A stretch of DNA of 64,000 bases, from the NCBI RefSeq assembly GCF_005311025.1, contig NZ_CP031747.1, forward strand, positions 3,449,634-3,513,633, in the 5' to 3' direction. Source of the stretch: Alcaligenes faecalis (GTDB lineage Bacteria > Pseudomonadota > Gammaproteobacteria > Burkholderiales > Burkholderiaceae_B). The notes under the pieces were generated by a model. That model saw nothing but the letters and a program-made list of their open reading frames with translations, was not told the DNA's origin and ran no database searches. Of the stretch, positions 35,867 to 46,012 are shown one piece after another (position 1 is the stretch's first letter; every line of letters starts with the position of its first letter). Made by a program: the position numbers and the translations under genes.

Positions 35867-35945
35867 GATGAGATGAATCTCCGGGTTTAAGGCCCTATAG
35901 CCGAAAAAAAATATGACTCACAAGTTTAACGGATAAGCCGTTAAA

Positions 35946-36596
35946 TCATAAGAACCATTTCAATATGCCTTCGCCCAGCGCAATCAAGGGACTCATCAGG
36001 GTCCACAGTACGCCGGTAAACATCAGCAGGATCAAAATGACCATGCCATAAGGCTCGATACGAGAATAATGATAGGCCAAACGATTAGGCAATAGACTAA
36101 ATACAATGCGCCCGCCATCCAAAGGCGGCAAAGGCAGCAGATTCAGTGCCATCAGAACCAGGTTGACCTGCACACCGGCCACCGCCATGCCCATCCAGAA
36201 GCGGCTGTCACCCTGCCCGATCTTGACCATCAAATGGGCATACAGAACCCACAAGATAGCCATCAGCATATTGGAGGCCGGTCCGGCCAGAGCAACCCAG
36301 AGCATGTCGCGCTTGGGATTGCGCAGGCGGCCCCAATCCACAGGGACGGGTTTAGCCCAGCCAAACAGAATGCCGCCCATGCCCATCATGGCGCTGGACA
36401 GCAACAGCACCGCCGGCACCACAATCGTGCCGATAGGGTCGATATGACGCAGTGGGTTCAGGCTGATGCGACCGGCCAGCATGGCCGTCGGGTCGCCAAA
36501 CATGCGGGCGACGTAGCCGTGGGCAGCTTCATGCAGCGTAATACCGAAAATGACTGGTAAAGCATAGACCGTCAAGGTCTGTATAAAAGAGTCCAT
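35946..36596 (-). CDS. Site-2-protease-like membrane metallopeptidase (M50 family)
   Basis: A 216-residue integral membrane protein with about five helices. The zinc motif H-E-A-A-H is at residues 22-26 (His22, Glu23, His26), and the third ligand Asp160 is in N-L-L-P-L-P-P-L-D-G-G-R. It belongs to the short, PDZ-free YwhC-like subgroup, whose substrates are unknown. It lies between the TsaC/YciO-like gene and dapA on the same strand with gaps of 159 and 79 bases, so a loose operon is possible. Confidence 0.9.
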   Translation of the reverse strand: MDSFIQTLTVYALPVIFGITLHEAAHGYVARMFGDPTAMLAGRISLNPLRHIDPIGTIVVPAVLLLSSAMMGMGGILFGWAKPVPVDWGRLRNPKRDMLWVALAGPASNMLMAILWVLYAHLMVKIGQGDSRFWMGMAVAGVQVNLVLMALNLLPLPPLDGGRIVFSLLPNRLAYHYSRIEPYGMVILILLMFTGVLWTLMSPLIALGEGILKWFL

Positions 36597-36755
36597 GGTG
36601 ATCCTTGGTCCAGGCCGGGGACTTATCCCCTACTTTTTCAAGACGATAAGTCGCCTGTCATCAGCCTGTCTGATTGGGACAGCGAGTGCTGCCCCAAGGT
36701 TCAGAATTGAAACACGGATAGGCACCTGGACGCGAGTTTTGTGCAAGCCCGCAGA

Positions 36756-37382
36756 TCAGGACAGGCCCAAAGTGGCAGGATCACCCGAGCCACGACGCAA
36801 CACCTCCGGCGTAGGGCCGGTCAGATCGATCACGGTAGTGGCCTGCAAGGGGCAAGGCCCACCATCGACAACCGCCGCCAACTGATGGGCATAACGGTCC
36901 AGAATTTCCTGGGCGTCGTTCAAGGGTTCGTCTTCGCCCTCAGGAATCAGCGTGGTGGAAATCAAGGGGCTGCCGACTTCTTCCATCAGGGCCAGGGCCA
37001 CTTTCTGGTCGGGCACCCGAATACCAATGGTTTTGCGCGAAGGGTGCGACACGCGGCGCGGCACTTCCTTGGTAGCTTCCAAAATGAACGTCCACGGGCC
37101 AGGGGTGGCCATCTTCAACAAGCGATACTGCGGGTTATCCACTTTGGCAAAGTGGCTGATCTCGGCCAGATCACGACACAGCAAGGTCAGATGATGACGA
37201 TCATCCAAACCACGCAAACGACGCAGGTTGTCAGCGGCGGACTTGTCATCCAGGCGAGCGACAACGGCATAACTGGAATCGGTAGGAATGGCGAGCAGCC
37301 CTCCTTTCGCCAATAGTTCGGCTGCTTGAGCCAATGCGCGGGGTTGAGGATTTTCGGGATGAACGACGAATAATTGAGACAT
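36756..37382 (-). CDS. Sua5/YciO/YrdC-family protein (threonylcarbamoyl-AMP synthase-like)
   Basis: A 208-residue YrdC-fold protein. It has the early I-P-T-D-S-S-Y-A-V-V strand, the L-R-R-L-R-G-L-D-D-R-H-H-L-T-L-L-C block in place of the KRP motif, T-P-G-P-W-T-F-I-L and T-I-G-I-R-V-P-D. Length and motifs fit YciO more than TsaC. TsaC makes threonylcarbamoyl-AMP for the t6A modification of tRNA; the role of YciO is less clear. It should be cytosolic and bind RNA or nucleotide. Confidence 0.85.
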   Translation of the reverse strand: MSQLFVVHPENPQPRALAQAAELLAKGGLLAIPTDSSYAVVARLDDKSAADNLRRLRGLDDRHHLTLLCRDLAEISHFAKVDNPQYRLLKMATPGPWTFILEATKEVPRRVSHPSRKTIGIRVPDQKVALALMEEVGSPLISTTLIPEGEDEPLNDAQEILDRYAHQLAAVVDGGPCPLQATTVIDLTGPTPEVLRRGSGDPATLGLS

Positions 37383-37486
37383 TTCGCGCTTCCTTGCTAT
37401 TACGAGGGGAAATCATTAAACCTGAGTCACGCTCTAACCGGCAAGACCGGAGCAAGACTCAGGGTCGAAGTATTCTTGCACGAGTG

Positions 37487-37516
37487 TTGCATTCTTTAAA
37501 AAAAGCATGCTAGAAT
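37487..37516 (+). promoter_or_regulatory. Promoter of the tRNA-His gene
   Basis: TTGCAT (37487-37492) and TAGAAT (37511-37516) with an 18-base spacer, about 60 bases before the tRNA. Confidence 0.6.
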
Positions 37517-37577
37517 ACATTTTTTACTTCACAGCCCACCTTGATGTAGGCCGGAAGCAAAAAAAGCAGTAAACAGT

Positions 37578-37654
37578 GGTGACCGTAGCTCAGTTGGTAG
37601 AGTCCCGGATTGTGATTCCGGTTGTCGTGGGTTCGAGCCCCATCGGTCACCCCA
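37578..37654 (+). tRNA. tRNA-His (anticodon GTG)
   Basis: Full cloverleaf with 8-bp acceptor GGTGACCG/CGGTCACC including the extra G-1:C73 pair special to tRNA-His. Anticodon loop TTGTGAT has anticodon GTG, and the T-arm is GGGTTCGAGCCC. CCA is encoded (37652-37654). A strong promoter-like sequence precedes it and a terminator follows at 37732. Confidence 0.97.
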
Positions 37655-37731
37655 GAAATTTACCGCTTCCAAGGTTTTGCAACTCTCCTTAAATGGTGAC
37701 AAGACCAGGAACTGGAAAAAACATACTTGAA

Positions 37732-37756
37732 AGCCCGCCACGCAGCGGGCTTTTTT
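37732..37756 (+). terminator. Rho-independent terminator after tRNA-His
   Basis: Seven-bp stem AGCCCGC/GCGGGCT (37732-37738, 37745-37751), 6-base loop, six T. Confidence 0.85.
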
Positions 37757-38019
37757 GCGTTTGTTCATCGTAACAAGTTTGCCGCCTTCGCACACCCCAC
37801 GCAAGTTCAGGCTGGACAATAAACTGTGTTTGATTGTGAACCCCAGGCCAGTCCTGGCTTTCGCCTGCGACCCAGCCCTTCGAGTTGGCAGGCCCGCACA
37901 GCAAAAGCCCCTCCCCCATCAAACACCCGGCATTTCAGCCCACCTCCTCTGTAATAGAAACTGGCACAAAACCACGCTTTCTTATACTCTAATCTGTCCC
38001 ATTTTCTGGAAGTTTGCTG
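37757..38019. other. Spacer upstream of the small protein/cardiolipin synthase genes
   Basis: About 260 bases without a supported gene; expected to hold the promoter for the next operon. No distinctive site was recognised. Confidence 0.4.
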
Positions 38020-38256
38020 ATGACACTCGGTTTCCCCTGCTGGGATCAAGCACCCGTCAATTGGGACTGGCTTGCACAGGATGAAGATGGCCAATGGTTC
38101 TGGTATGGCGTCCAGCCCTCGCCTGGCATAGGCGGTGGCGTATGGCGCTCTCCCTCCCGCCTGCAACAGTTTGCCGCCCGCGGCGAACCGAACCCGTCCT
38201 GGATGCACAGCCTCTACCAACGCCCGGACCTGCCTGACAAGAACCGTAGCACCTGA
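38020..38256 (+). CDS. Small tryptophan-rich protein of unknown function
   Basis: A 78-residue protein (ATG at 38020; a TTG two codons earlier is possible). It is rich in Trp and Gly in its first half (N-W-D-W-L-A-Q-D-E-D-G-Q-W-F-W-Y-G) and has no signal peptide or membrane helix. It ends 4 bases before the cardiolipin synthase start, so the two are likely co-transcribed. The compositional pattern looks like a real folded small domain. I do not recognise the family. Confidence 0.65.
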   Translation: MTLGFPCWDQAPVNWDWLAQDEDGQWFWYGVQPSPGIGGGVWRSPSRLQQFAARGEPNPSWMHSLYQRPDLPDKNRST

Positions 38257-38260
38257 ACCC

Positions 38261-39730
38261 ATGCAAGAGCATCTGATACACCTGCGCTCCCTGCTGCACG
38301 ATTACTGGCCGCATCTAGCCTTGGCGCTCAGCGTGATACTGGGCGCTTCAGCGGCCATTCATGCCGCCATGACCAAAAATGATGTCCGCGCCGCCATCAG
38401 CTGGGTGGGCGTCATCATCATGTCGCCCCTGCTCGGGCCATTCCTGTATTTGATTGCCGGGATCAACCGCGTACGCAGACAAAGCCTTCTGGAACAAAGT
38501 GCAGACGTGTTCTATGAACAGGTCACCTATCTGCACCCTCCCGTCTCGGACATTGGTGCCCTGGTCGGCGCCCCATTTCGCTCTTTGCAAATTCTGGGGG
38601 ACCGCGTCAGCCGCAGCCAACTACGCAATGGCAATAATGTGCGCGTTCTGGTCGGCGGCGATCAGGCTTATCCCGCCATGCTGGAAGCCATTGATCAGGC
38701 CCACAGCACCATTGCCTTGCAAAGCTATATCTTCGATAGCGATCGCCTGGGGCGTGAATTTGTCAGCGCCCTGTCGCGCGCCCATCAACGTGGCGTGCAG
38801 ATTCGTGTGCTGGTCGATGCCATCGGGGCGAAATATTCGCGTACGCCCATTGTTCGATTGCTGCGCCGCGAAGGCATACGCTGCGCTTTGTTCATGACCA
38901 ACCCCCTGGGCTTTCTGCGCATGCCCTACGCCAATCTGCGCAGTCACCGCAAATTGCTGATTGTGGATGGCACGGTAGGTTTTACCGGCGGCATGAATCT
39001 GCGTGAGTCCTTTATGGCGCAGTACAGCGACGGCAAGCCCTCTCAAGACACCCATTTCCGCCTGGAAGGCCCGGCAGTCATGCAATTGCTGGCTTCTTTC
39101 CGCCACGACTGGCAGTTCACGACTCGCGAAGATCTATCGCCCGCTTACTGGCATGCCAGTTCCTCGCCCGCCCCCAGACCTCACGTTCCGGCTCGCTGCA
39201 TTGCTTCGGGCCCGGACCGTTTCATGGCCAGTACCCACCATATGCTGCAAGGGGCGTTTGCCATTGCCCAGCGCCATATCCGTATTCAGTCTCCCTACTT
39301 TCTGCCCGATCAGATCCTGTTGGGTGCCTTGAACACCGCCGCCCGACGCGGCATTCAAGTGGATATCGTCATCCCCGGGCAAAACAATCTACGCCTGGTC
39401 AATTACGCCATGACAGCCCAACTGGATCAGGTGCTGCGCGCAGGCTGCCGGGTCTGGCGCGCCAGCGGCCCCTTCAACCACTCCAAGCTCATGACGATTG
39501 ACGGAGTCTGGTCTTATATTGGTTCGTCCAATCTGGACCCGCGCAGCTTGCGATTGAACTTCGAGCTGGACGTAGAAATCTACAGCCGCGACACGGCCCG
39601 CCAAATCCAGAACCTGATTGATCTGGAAATTGAGGACGCCGAAGCCGTCAGCCTGGAGTCCTTAAGTTCAATCGGCTTTGGCAAGCGCTTGCGCAACCGC
39701 CTGATCTGGCTGGCCAGCCCCTATCTGTAA
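38261..39730 (+). CDS. cls: Cardiolipin synthase (phospholipase D superfamily)
   Basis: A 489-residue membrane protein: two N-terminal membrane helices (about 18-35 and 45-65) followed by two PLD domains. HKD motif 1 is His229-x-Lys231-x4-Asp236 (S-H-R-K-L-L-I-V-D-G-T-V-G-F-T-G-G) and motif 2 is His407-x-Lys409-x4-Asp414 (N-H-S-K-L-M-T-I-D). It makes cardiolipin from two phosphatidylglycerols (ClsA type) at the inner membrane. The ATG at 38261 follows the small protein gene by 4 bases; the longer open frame would overlap that gene. Confidence 0.92.
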   Translation: MQEHLIHLRSLLHDYWPHLALALSVILGASAAIHAAMTKNDVRAAISWVGVIIMSPLLGPFLYLIAGINRVRRQSLLEQSADVFYEQVTYLHPPVSDIGALVGAPFRSLQILGDRVSRSQLRNGNNVRVLVGGDQAYPAMLEAIDQAHSTIALQSYIFDSDRLGREFVSALSRAHQRGVQIRVLVDAIGAKYSRTPIVRLLRREGIRCALFMTNPLGFLRMPYANLRSHRKLLIVDGTVGFTGGMNLRESFMAQYSDGKPSQDTHFRLEGPAVMQLLASFRHDWQFTTREDLSPAYWHASSSPAPRPHVPARCIASGPDRFMASTHHMLQGAFAIAQRHIRIQSPYFLPDQILLGALNTAARRGIQVDIVIPGQNNLRLVNYAMTAQLDQVLRAGCRVWRASGPFNHSKLMTIDGVWSYIGSSNLDPRSLRLNFELDVEIYSRDTARQIQNLIDLEIEDAEAVSLESLSSIGFGKRLRNRLIWLASPYL

Positions 39731-39889
39731 TGTGTGCGCACCTGAAACTGCTGCAAGCTTCAAGAAAGCCCCTGGCTTGCACAATCTTTCAATCCGCTTG
39801 CGCACCCACCCTTTATAATCAAGCGCTTAAACGGTCTACACAGACAGGCGTGCCGTTCCAAAACAGACTTGAGCGCCATTAAAAAAACA

Positions 39890-40849
39890 ATGTCCGAGCT
39901 TTCTTATTCCGACCTGGCCCAATGGGCCGCCCACCATCTGGAAAACCGCCCTCCCCGAGCCAAGTCCCTGGTCATGACCTTGTTTGGCGACGTGATTCGC
40001 CCACATGGCGGCAAACTTTGGCTAGGCAGTTTGATTCAGTTGCTGGCCCCCTTCGGGATCAGCGACCGACTGGTGCGCACCAGCGTGTACAGGCTGGCCG
40101 AGGAGGGCTGGCTGAGCGCGCAGCGCGAAGGGCGACGCAGCCAGTACACCTTGCGTCCCGAAGCCAGCCAGCGCTTCGAACACGCGTATCAACGCATCTA
40201 CACCCCGACCTATCTGGCCTGGGACGGGCAATGGACGCTGATCTTCAGCATGCCCAGCTTGATGATGAACTCCAAGCAACGGGCAGACCTGCGCAAGGAA
40301 CTGCTGTGGGAGGGCTTTTGCGCCTTGTCACCCACCGCTTTCCTGCACCCCAACCCGGATCACACGATTCTGGATTACATCCTGCAGGCGACACAGGCGC
40401 AGTCGCAGGTGTATGTGGGCAAGCTGGAACCTTCCCAACTGCCGCAAACCCGCCCTCTGTCCCAATTGATTCAGGACAGCTGGGATCTGGCCCAGGTGGC
40501 CAGCGGCTACGGTCAGTTCATCCAGCGCTTTGCGCCCGCTCTGGCCATGCTGGATGCAGGCCACGACTATAACGACGAGCTGGCCTTTGTGATTCGCACC
40601 CTGCTGATTCACGAGTTCCGCCGTATTCAGCTGCACGACCCTCAACTGCCTATTGAGCTGCTGCCAGCAGGCTGGGCAGGGAAACAGGCTTATGAGCTGT
40701 GCCGGGATGTGTATCGTCAGGTCTGCGGCAAGGCCGAGCGCTATATTCTGTCCACCTTGCGGGCCGAGGATGAACAGGCACCAGAGGCCGCCGCCTACTT
40801 CTATGAGCGTTTTGACGGCCTGCCCGTCCCGTCCGAGACTCAGGCCTGA
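39890..40849 (+). CDS. PaaX-family transcriptional repressor
   Basis: A 319-residue regulator of the PaaX family, which senses phenylacetyl-CoA in the best-studied members. It has the N-terminal winged helix (A-K-S-L-V-M-T-L-F-G-D-V-I ... L-V-R-T-S-V-Y-R-L-A-E-E-G-W-L), R-R-S-Q-Y-T-L, the central W-D-G-Q-W-T-L-I-F domain and the C-terminal dimer domain. Phenylacetate genes (paaABCDE...) are not in the window, so its targets may be elsewhere or different. ATG at 39890 lacks a clear ribosome-binding site; a TTG 21 bases upstream is the alternative. Confidence 0.85.
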   Translation: MSELSYSDLAQWAAHHLENRPPRAKSLVMTLFGDVIRPHGGKLWLGSLIQLLAPFGISDRLVRTSVYRLAEEGWLSAQREGRRSQYTLRPEASQRFEHAYQRIYTPTYLAWDGQWTLIFSMPSLMMNSKQRADLRKELLWEGFCALSPTAFLHPNPDHTILDYILQATQAQSQVYVGKLEPSQLPQTRPLSQLIQDSWDLAQVASGYGQFIQRFAPALAMLDAGHDYNDELAFVIRTLLIHEFRRIQLHDPQLPIELLPAGWAGKQAYELCRDVYRQVCGKAERYILSTLRAEDEQAPEAAAYFYERFDGLPVPSETQA

Positions 40850-40945
40850 AGCTGAATCCCTGAATAGAGAGACTGACTGCTGTGTGCTTGATATCCGCAA
40901 CACACGACCAGCACTACTGACAGCAATAGCGGCATGGGCAAATAA

Positions 40946-40982
40946 AAAACCCGGTGTGATCTGAATCACACCGGGTTTTTTT
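40946..40982. terminator. Bidirectional terminator between the PaaX-type gene and actP
   Basis: Perfect 15-bp stem AAAACCCGGTGTGAT (40946-40960) / complement (40965-40979) with loop CTGA. T-runs on both strands allow it to end both converging transcripts. Confidence 0.92.
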
Positions 40983-41039
40983 GCACCCTTAACAATCAGG
41001 CTCAGGCACGGACAAACAAACCCGGCCTGTCAGAGCAGA

Positions 41040-42758
41040 TTAGTGCGCAGATGCTGCCTCTGCACCCACACCTGTCTCGGAGCGTACCGACTGAGCCTCG
41101 AAACCAGCACGGTCGATCTCGGCACGTGGGCTACGGTCAGTGATCGAGAAGAACCAGATCGCCACGAAAGCCAAAGGCATGGAGAACAAGGCTGCCGACG
41201 CATAAGGGAATGGCGAAGAGCCGGCTGGATTGCCCAGCGTAGCTTCCCACACCGAAGGCGAGAGCAAAGTCAGCAGCAAGGCAACGATCAAGCCCAGGAA
41301 ACCACCAATCGTGGCACCACGTGTCGTGCAGCCTTTCCACAGAATGGACAGGAACAGGACCGGGAAGTTAGCCGAGGCAGCAATCGCGAAGGCCAGAGAC
41401 ACCATGAAGGCGATGTTCTGCTTCTCGAAAATAATACCCAGCAACACGGCAACCACACCCAGGACCAAGGTGGTAGTGCGCGATACACGCATGACTTCCT
41501 CGTTCGTGGCTTCGCCCTTCTTGATCAGCGTGGAGTACAGGTCGTGCGACACGGCGGATGTACCGGAGAGCGTCAAACCAGCCACCACAGCCAGAATCGT
41601 GGCAAACGCCACTGCCGACATAAAGCCCAGGAACACGTCGCCACCAACAGCATCAGCCAAGTGCACAGCGGCCATATTGGAACCGCCAATCAGATCGCCG
41701 CCAACTTCCAGGAAGCGGGGATTGGTGGACACCAGCACGATAGCGCCGAAACCAATAATGAAGGTCAGGATGTAGAAGTAACCAATCCAGGTGGTTGCCC
41801 AGAACACGGATTTACGTGCTTCTTTTGCATCAGGCACGGTAAAGAAACGCATCAGAATGTGTGGCAGACCAGCAGTACCAAACATAAGAGCCATACCGAA
41901 GGAAATCGCGCTGATAGGGTCCTTGATGAAGTTGCCGGGGCCCATGATGGCTTGACCAATTGTGGAGGCCTGGACAGCATCTTTACCGGCTGCAATAGCG
42001 GCATCTGTCTTGACCTGCACAGCGGCGGCGAACAGTTTTTCTGGCGAAAAACCATACTGTGCCAGCACCATGATGGCCATGAAGGAAGCACCGAACAGCA
42101 GCAGGCCAGCTTTGATGATCTGCACCCAGGTGGTGGCTGTCATGCCGCCAAACAGCACGTAGACCATCATCAACACGCCCACCAGCACCACAGCCACCCA
42201 GTACTCCAGGCCAAACAGCAGCTTGATCAACTGACCGGCGCCTACCATCTGTGCGATCAGATAGAACAGAACCACAACCAGCGTGCCCGAGGCGGCAAAG
42301 GCGCGGATAGGACCTTGACGGAAGCGGTAAGCGGCTACGTCAGCAAAGGTGAATTTACCCAGGTTACGCAGCTTTTCTGCCAGCAGGAATGTAATGATGG
42401 GCCAGCCGACCAGAAAGCCGATGGAGTAGATCAGGCCATCGTAGCCGTTGATCATCACCGCCGCCGAAATACCCAAAAAGGAAGCCGCAGACATATAGTC
42501 ACCGGCAATGGCCAGGCCGTTTTGAAAGCCTGTAATACCGCCACCTGCCGTGTAAAAGTCAGAGACCGACTTGGTGCGGGCAGCCGCCCATTTGGTAATC
42601 CACAAGGTCGCCAGCACAAAGACCGCAAACATGCCGATGGCGGTCCAGTTGGTCGGCTGCTTTTGCAGCTCGCCCAGATCGCCGCCAGCTGCCAGCAAGG
42701 CAGGACTGGCCAGCATCAGGCCCAGAGCCAGGCCGGAACGAAGGTAGGAATGCTTCAT
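41040..42758 (-). CDS. actP: Cation/acetate symporter ActP
   Basis: A 572-residue sodium:solute symporter with 13 or more helices and a cleavable N-terminal segment ([11 protein letters not shown]). Family marks: [30 protein letters not shown] and [17 protein letters not shown]. It takes up acetate and other short carboxylates. The start overlaps the stop of the DUF485 gene (ATGA), the same pair as yjcH-actP in E. coli; acs is not adjacent here. Confidence 0.95.
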   Translation of the reverse strand: MKHSYLRSGLALGLMLASPALLAAGGDLGELQKQPTNWTAIGMFAVFVLATLWITKWAAARTKSVSDFYTAGGGITGFQNGLAIAGDYMSAASFLGISAAVMINGYDGLIYSIGFLVGWPIITFLLAEKLRNLGKFTFADVAAYRFRQGPIRAFAASGTLVVVLFYLIAQMVGAGQLIKLLFGLEYWVAVVLVGVLMMVYVLFGGMTATTWVQIIKAGLLLFGASFMAIMVLAQYGFSPEKLFAAAVQVKTDAAIAAGKDAVQASTIGQAIMGPGNFIKDPISAISFGMALMFGTAGLPHILMRFFTVPDAKEARKSVFWATTWIGYFYILTFIIGFGAIVLVSTNPRFLEVGGDLIGGSNMAAVHLADAVGGDVFLGFMSAVAFATILAVVAGLTLSGTSAVSHDLYSTLIKKGEATNEEVMRVSRTTTLVLGVVAVLLGIIFEKQNIAFMVSLAFAIAASANFPVLFLSILWKGCTTRGATIGGFLGLIVALLLTLLSPSVWEATLGNPAGSSPFPYASAALFSMPLAFVAIWFFSITDRSPRAEIDRAGFEAQSVRSETGVGAEAASAH

Positions 42759-43063
42759 TTACGCACCTCCTCAAGGACGTCCTTGGCCATTTGGTCAAAT
42801 TTGGTATTGGCGCGCCAGACATAAATGCCCGTAATGACAACAGCCAACACAATGACTCCAAAACCAATAGGAATACCCAGGGTCATGACGCCATCACCCA
42901 AGCGCTCTGCAAACAATTCCTTGTCGAAAGCAATAATGCCGATGTAACTGTAGTAAGCCACCAGCATGACGATGGTGAGTATCCAACCCAGCCGCAACCG
43001 AGTCTTGACCAGATTCTGATAGCGAGGATTGGCCGTAATCCGACCTACAAGGGGGTCTTGCAT
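42755..43063 (-). CDS. DUF485 membrane protein (YjcH-like)
   Basis: A 102-residue protein with two membrane helices (about 26-46 and 62-86) and the DUF485 layout: N-terminal [14 protein letters not shown], then [13 protein letters not shown] and a charged tail. It is regularly found just before actP and is thought to support the symporter. ATG at 43063 with a GGAGA box; the longer upstream frame is unlikely. It overlaps actP by 4 bases. Confidence 0.9.
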   Translation of the reverse strand: MQDPLVGRITANPRYQNLVKTRLRLGWILTIVMLVAYYSYIGIIAFDKELFAERLGDGVMTLGIPIGFGVIVLAVVITGIYVWRANTKFDQMAKDVLEEVRK

Positions 43064-43277
43064 AGTTTGTCTCCGCATTGTTCTGAACGCCTTATTTTGC
43101 TGGCGTATCTTATTGAACCGGCCCAGCCTGAAAAGGCTGAAAACGGCGCTATGAAGACGCCTGCCGACGTCTATGCGGTGAACATTAGAGCCCGACACTT
43201 ACACCATACTTACTAAATGCATCGGCTCAGGGTAATGCCTAGGAGCAGAAAAGCACGCAAGAAAAAGGGAGTAAGGT

Positions 43278-43354
<77 letters not shown>

Positions 43355-43623
43355 CAGGTGATGGTGGCATCGTCAAAACCGTCAGGCGATGCAAGGTCCG
43401 AGATAACGGTCCGTAAGGAATAAGGACCGAATTCAAGGCCCATTTTTTGTAAAAAAACAGACCTGAAAAGGACAATCGAATATTCTAGCCTGAAAATCTG
43501 TTTTAGATAAGCAGCACTCTGGTCAGAGTGTCAATACTGTAAGAAAAATAATTATAGGTAGTATTTTTAGTCGCAAATGGTACAGTCGTGTACGGATTAA
43601 CCCGTTTTCCTGGACTTTTCTCC

Positions 43624-44925
43624 ATGCCGACCAAAAAGAAACTAAGTAAGCACTCTTTAATACTATCGGCCCCCCTTCTTATCTTGAGCGCAATCCTGAA
43701 TACCGCACAGGCAGGTATCAGCTATCAGTTGCGCCAAGTACAGGCCAGTTCTGGTGAAACCGTCGATATTGACGCCATCGTCTACAACGACACAGGCAGC
43801 TTGATGAGCTGGACCGCCCCGCAAAACCTGGTTTTGCAGTGGCGCGACAATAACGGCAACGTCATCCGCAGCCTGGCCGAACTGGTCAACCCGCGGCCCC
43901 GAGCATCCATCCCTACCAACAACTTCACCGCCTACAGTTGGCGAGCCGTGGTCCCCAATGGTTTGACCGGCTTGCAAGCCGTCAATATTGAAGGCGAGCG
44001 TGTAATGTTGGCGCTGGACACCAATCCGGAAGGCCAAAGCCCGATTACCTCGCAACCGGCAAACGCCGCTGTGGTGAACGCAGGTGCTGGCCATGACCCA
44101 CGTGTCATTGACCCGGCCCTGCCCTATGCACAGGCCGTCGCGGCCGGAGCACAACGCGAAGGGCCAGCCATCAATAACGGACAAGGCCTGAAACCCGCAA
44201 ACTCCAGTTTCGAGAACTTCAGCAACGCGATTTCGGCTCACGACCCGACCTACTTTATTGTCGGCAATAAAGGCGGCACCAATGCCCGCTTCCAGCTGAG
44301 CTTCAAGTACCGTCTGCATTCGCCGGATGATCCTAGCAATCCGAAGTTCTACGATCACTTCTACATTGGCTATACGCAAACAGCCCTGTGGGATCTGCAT
44401 GCCGACTCCAAGCCTTTTGTAGACACCACCTACCGCCCCAGCTTCTTCTGGCGTAAGGACTCCATCTGGGAATCCGAGCAGAAACGTCTGTTCATGGGTC
44501 TGGCCACCGGCTACGAACACGCTTCTAACGGCAAGGCCGGTGATGACTCGCGCTCCATGAACGAGGTCTTCATCCAGCCCGAATTCAATTACCGCTTTGA
44601 TCACGGTGCCACACTGACGTTTGCCCCACGCATCAAGCACTATGTGTTCATGGGCGAGAACGCAGACTGGGCACACTACCGTGGCCGTTACGACTGGAAA
44701 GTCCGCTACGCCCAGGACAACGGACTGGTACTGTCTGGCATGTACAACAAGGGCGCGGGCAGCCGCAATACGCATGAGTTCACGATTGCCTGGCCACTGA
44801 ACCGCACGCCTTTGAACATGAATGGCTATCTCTACGGCCAGTACTTCTCGGGCTATGCGGAAACCATGCTGGGTTACCGCGATCGCTCTTCGCAGTTCCG
44901 TATCGGTCTGGCGCTGGTGCCGTAA
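43624..44925 (+). CDS. pldA: Outer-membrane phospholipase A (OMPLA)
   Basis: A 433-residue precursor with a signal peptide (cleavage near A-Q-A at about residue 31). It has an extra N-terminal domain of about 130 residues before the 12-strand barrel, as in other betaproteobacterial PldA proteins. The catalytic set is His299 and Ser301 in Y-E-H-A-S-N-G and Asn313, the same spacing as His142/Ser144/Asn156 of E. coli. It hydrolyses phospholipids that stray to the outer leaflet. The ATG at 43624 gives the signal peptide; an upstream GTG frame is less likely. It converges on the LysR gene with 6 bases between. Confidence 0.9.
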   Translation: MPTKKKLSKHSLILSAPLLILSAILNTAQAGISYQLRQVQASSGETVDIDAIVYNDTGSLMSWTAPQNLVLQWRDNNGNVIRSLAELVNPRPRASIPTNNFTAYSWRAVVPNGLTGLQAVNIEGERVMLALDTNPEGQSPITSQPANAAVVNAGAGHDPRVIDPALPYAQAVAAGAQREGPAINNGQGLKPANSSFENFSNAISAHDPTYFIVGNKGGTNARFQLSFKYRLHSPDDPSNPKFYDHFYIGYTQTALWDLHADSKPFVDTTYRPSFFWRKDSIWESEQKRLFMGLATGYEHASNGKAGDDSRSMNEVFIQPEFNYRFDHGATLTFAPRIKHYVFMGENADWAHYRGRYDWKVRYAQDNGLVLSGMYNKGAGSRNTHEFTIAWPLNRTPLNMNGYLYGQYFSGYAETMLGYRDRSSQFRIGLALVP

Positions 44926-44931
44926 GCGCTT

Positions 44932-45891
44932 CTACAACAGTCCCCCACCGCGTCGGCTTCCCATGCCGGCGCGGGCCATATCATGATCACAGGCCTGAAT
45001 CAGAAAACGCTGAAACAAGGCCACCAATCCTTCCGGCTCACGTCCTTTGGGCCACAACAAGCCCACCTCTACCGACTCCACCGGGTCATGAATCCCGATG
45101 GCATGGATACGCTTGCCTTCCAGAGACCAGGGCCGGTAAACCATATCTGACAAGATCGTCACCCCAAAGCCATAAGCCACCAAACCGCGCACCGCCTCCA
45201 GGGAGCGGGTCCGCATAGCGACACGCTCCGGAAAGCCGGGGCTGCCCCAATGTCGCATGGCCGCCGTATCAGCATCGTCCACCGTCAGAAAGATGTAGGG
45301 ATAGTTGTTGACCTGCTCCAGGGACACACTGGACTCATTGGCCAGGGCATGTTGATCCGACACCCATAAGCGCCGGCGGGAACTGCTCAGGCGATGGTGC
45401 CCGAACATGGCCAAATCGGTGATATTCGACAAAATAGCAACACCCAGATCGATACGCTCGCCCTCCAGGGCGGCCTCCATTTCGGGGCGCTCCATATCCA
45501 CCAGCTCGATGTCGATATTCGGATAGCTGTGCTTGAAACGACTGATCAGATCAGGCAAGAAGTAGCCTAGAACCGTATAGCCCGCGGCTACCCGAATCTG
45601 CCCTTCGATATTCTGTCGCCGCAAATCTGCATGGTTCAGCGCATCGCTGACGGCATCAATCACGTGATGGGCGTGGTGAAAGAACGCCTGTCCCTGTGGC
45701 GTTAACTCCACACCATGGGGCAAACGCTCAAACAAGGCCACATTCAGCTGGCGCTCCAGACTTTGCACCGCATTACTGATGGCCGACTGCGAGACATTCT
45801 CCGCCTGGGCCGCCGCCGAGAACTGCCCGCTGACCGCCGCAGCAATGAAATATCGAAACTGCCTCAGAGTCACTTCGTGCTTCATAGCCAT
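44932..45891 (-). CDS. LysR-family regulator divergent from the indolepyruvate ferredoxin oxidoreductase gene
   Basis: A 319-residue LysR regulator: HTH at about 7-66 (T-L-R-Q-F-R-Y-F-I-A-A-A-V-S-G-Q-F-S-A-A-A-Q-A ... S-Q-S-A-I-S-N-A-V), then a CysB-type effector domain. It starts 121 bases from the oppositely oriented oxidoreductase gene, the classical LysR arrangement, so that gene is its likely target. An ATG at 45885 is nearly as good a start. The effector is unknown; an aryl-pyruvate or aromatic amino acid would fit. Confidence 0.87.
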   Translation of the reverse strand: MAMKHEVTLRQFRYFIAAAVSGQFSAAAQAENVSQSAISNAVQSLERQLNVALFERLPHGVELTPQGQAFFHHAHHVIDAVSDALNHADLRRQNIEGQIRVAAGYTVLGYFLPDLISRFKHSYPNIDIELVDMERPEMEAALEGERIDLGVAILSNITDLAMFGHHRLSSSRRRLWVSDQHALANESSVSLEQVNNYPYIFLTVDDADTAAMRHWGSPGFPERVAMRTRSLEAVRGLVAYGFGVTILSDMVYRPWSLEGKRIHAIGIHDPVESVEVGLLWPKGREPEGLVALFQRFLIQACDHDMARAGMGSRRGGGLL

Positions 45892-46012
45892 CCGTTTTTC
45901 AGATATCAGGTACACGTAAATTTGATTTTACGATAACAAAAAGCTGCCCTAGACTAAAGAACAAACGACAACAACTTGCACGAAAACCATCCTTCTTGCA
46001 GGAGACAAACTC

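Noticed and set aside
41043-42824. 593-codon open frame on the forward strand opposite actP
   Set aside because: It is the exact shadow of a convincing symporter gene; His/Gln/Asn-rich translation without domains is typical of antisense frames in DNA with strong third-position GC bias.
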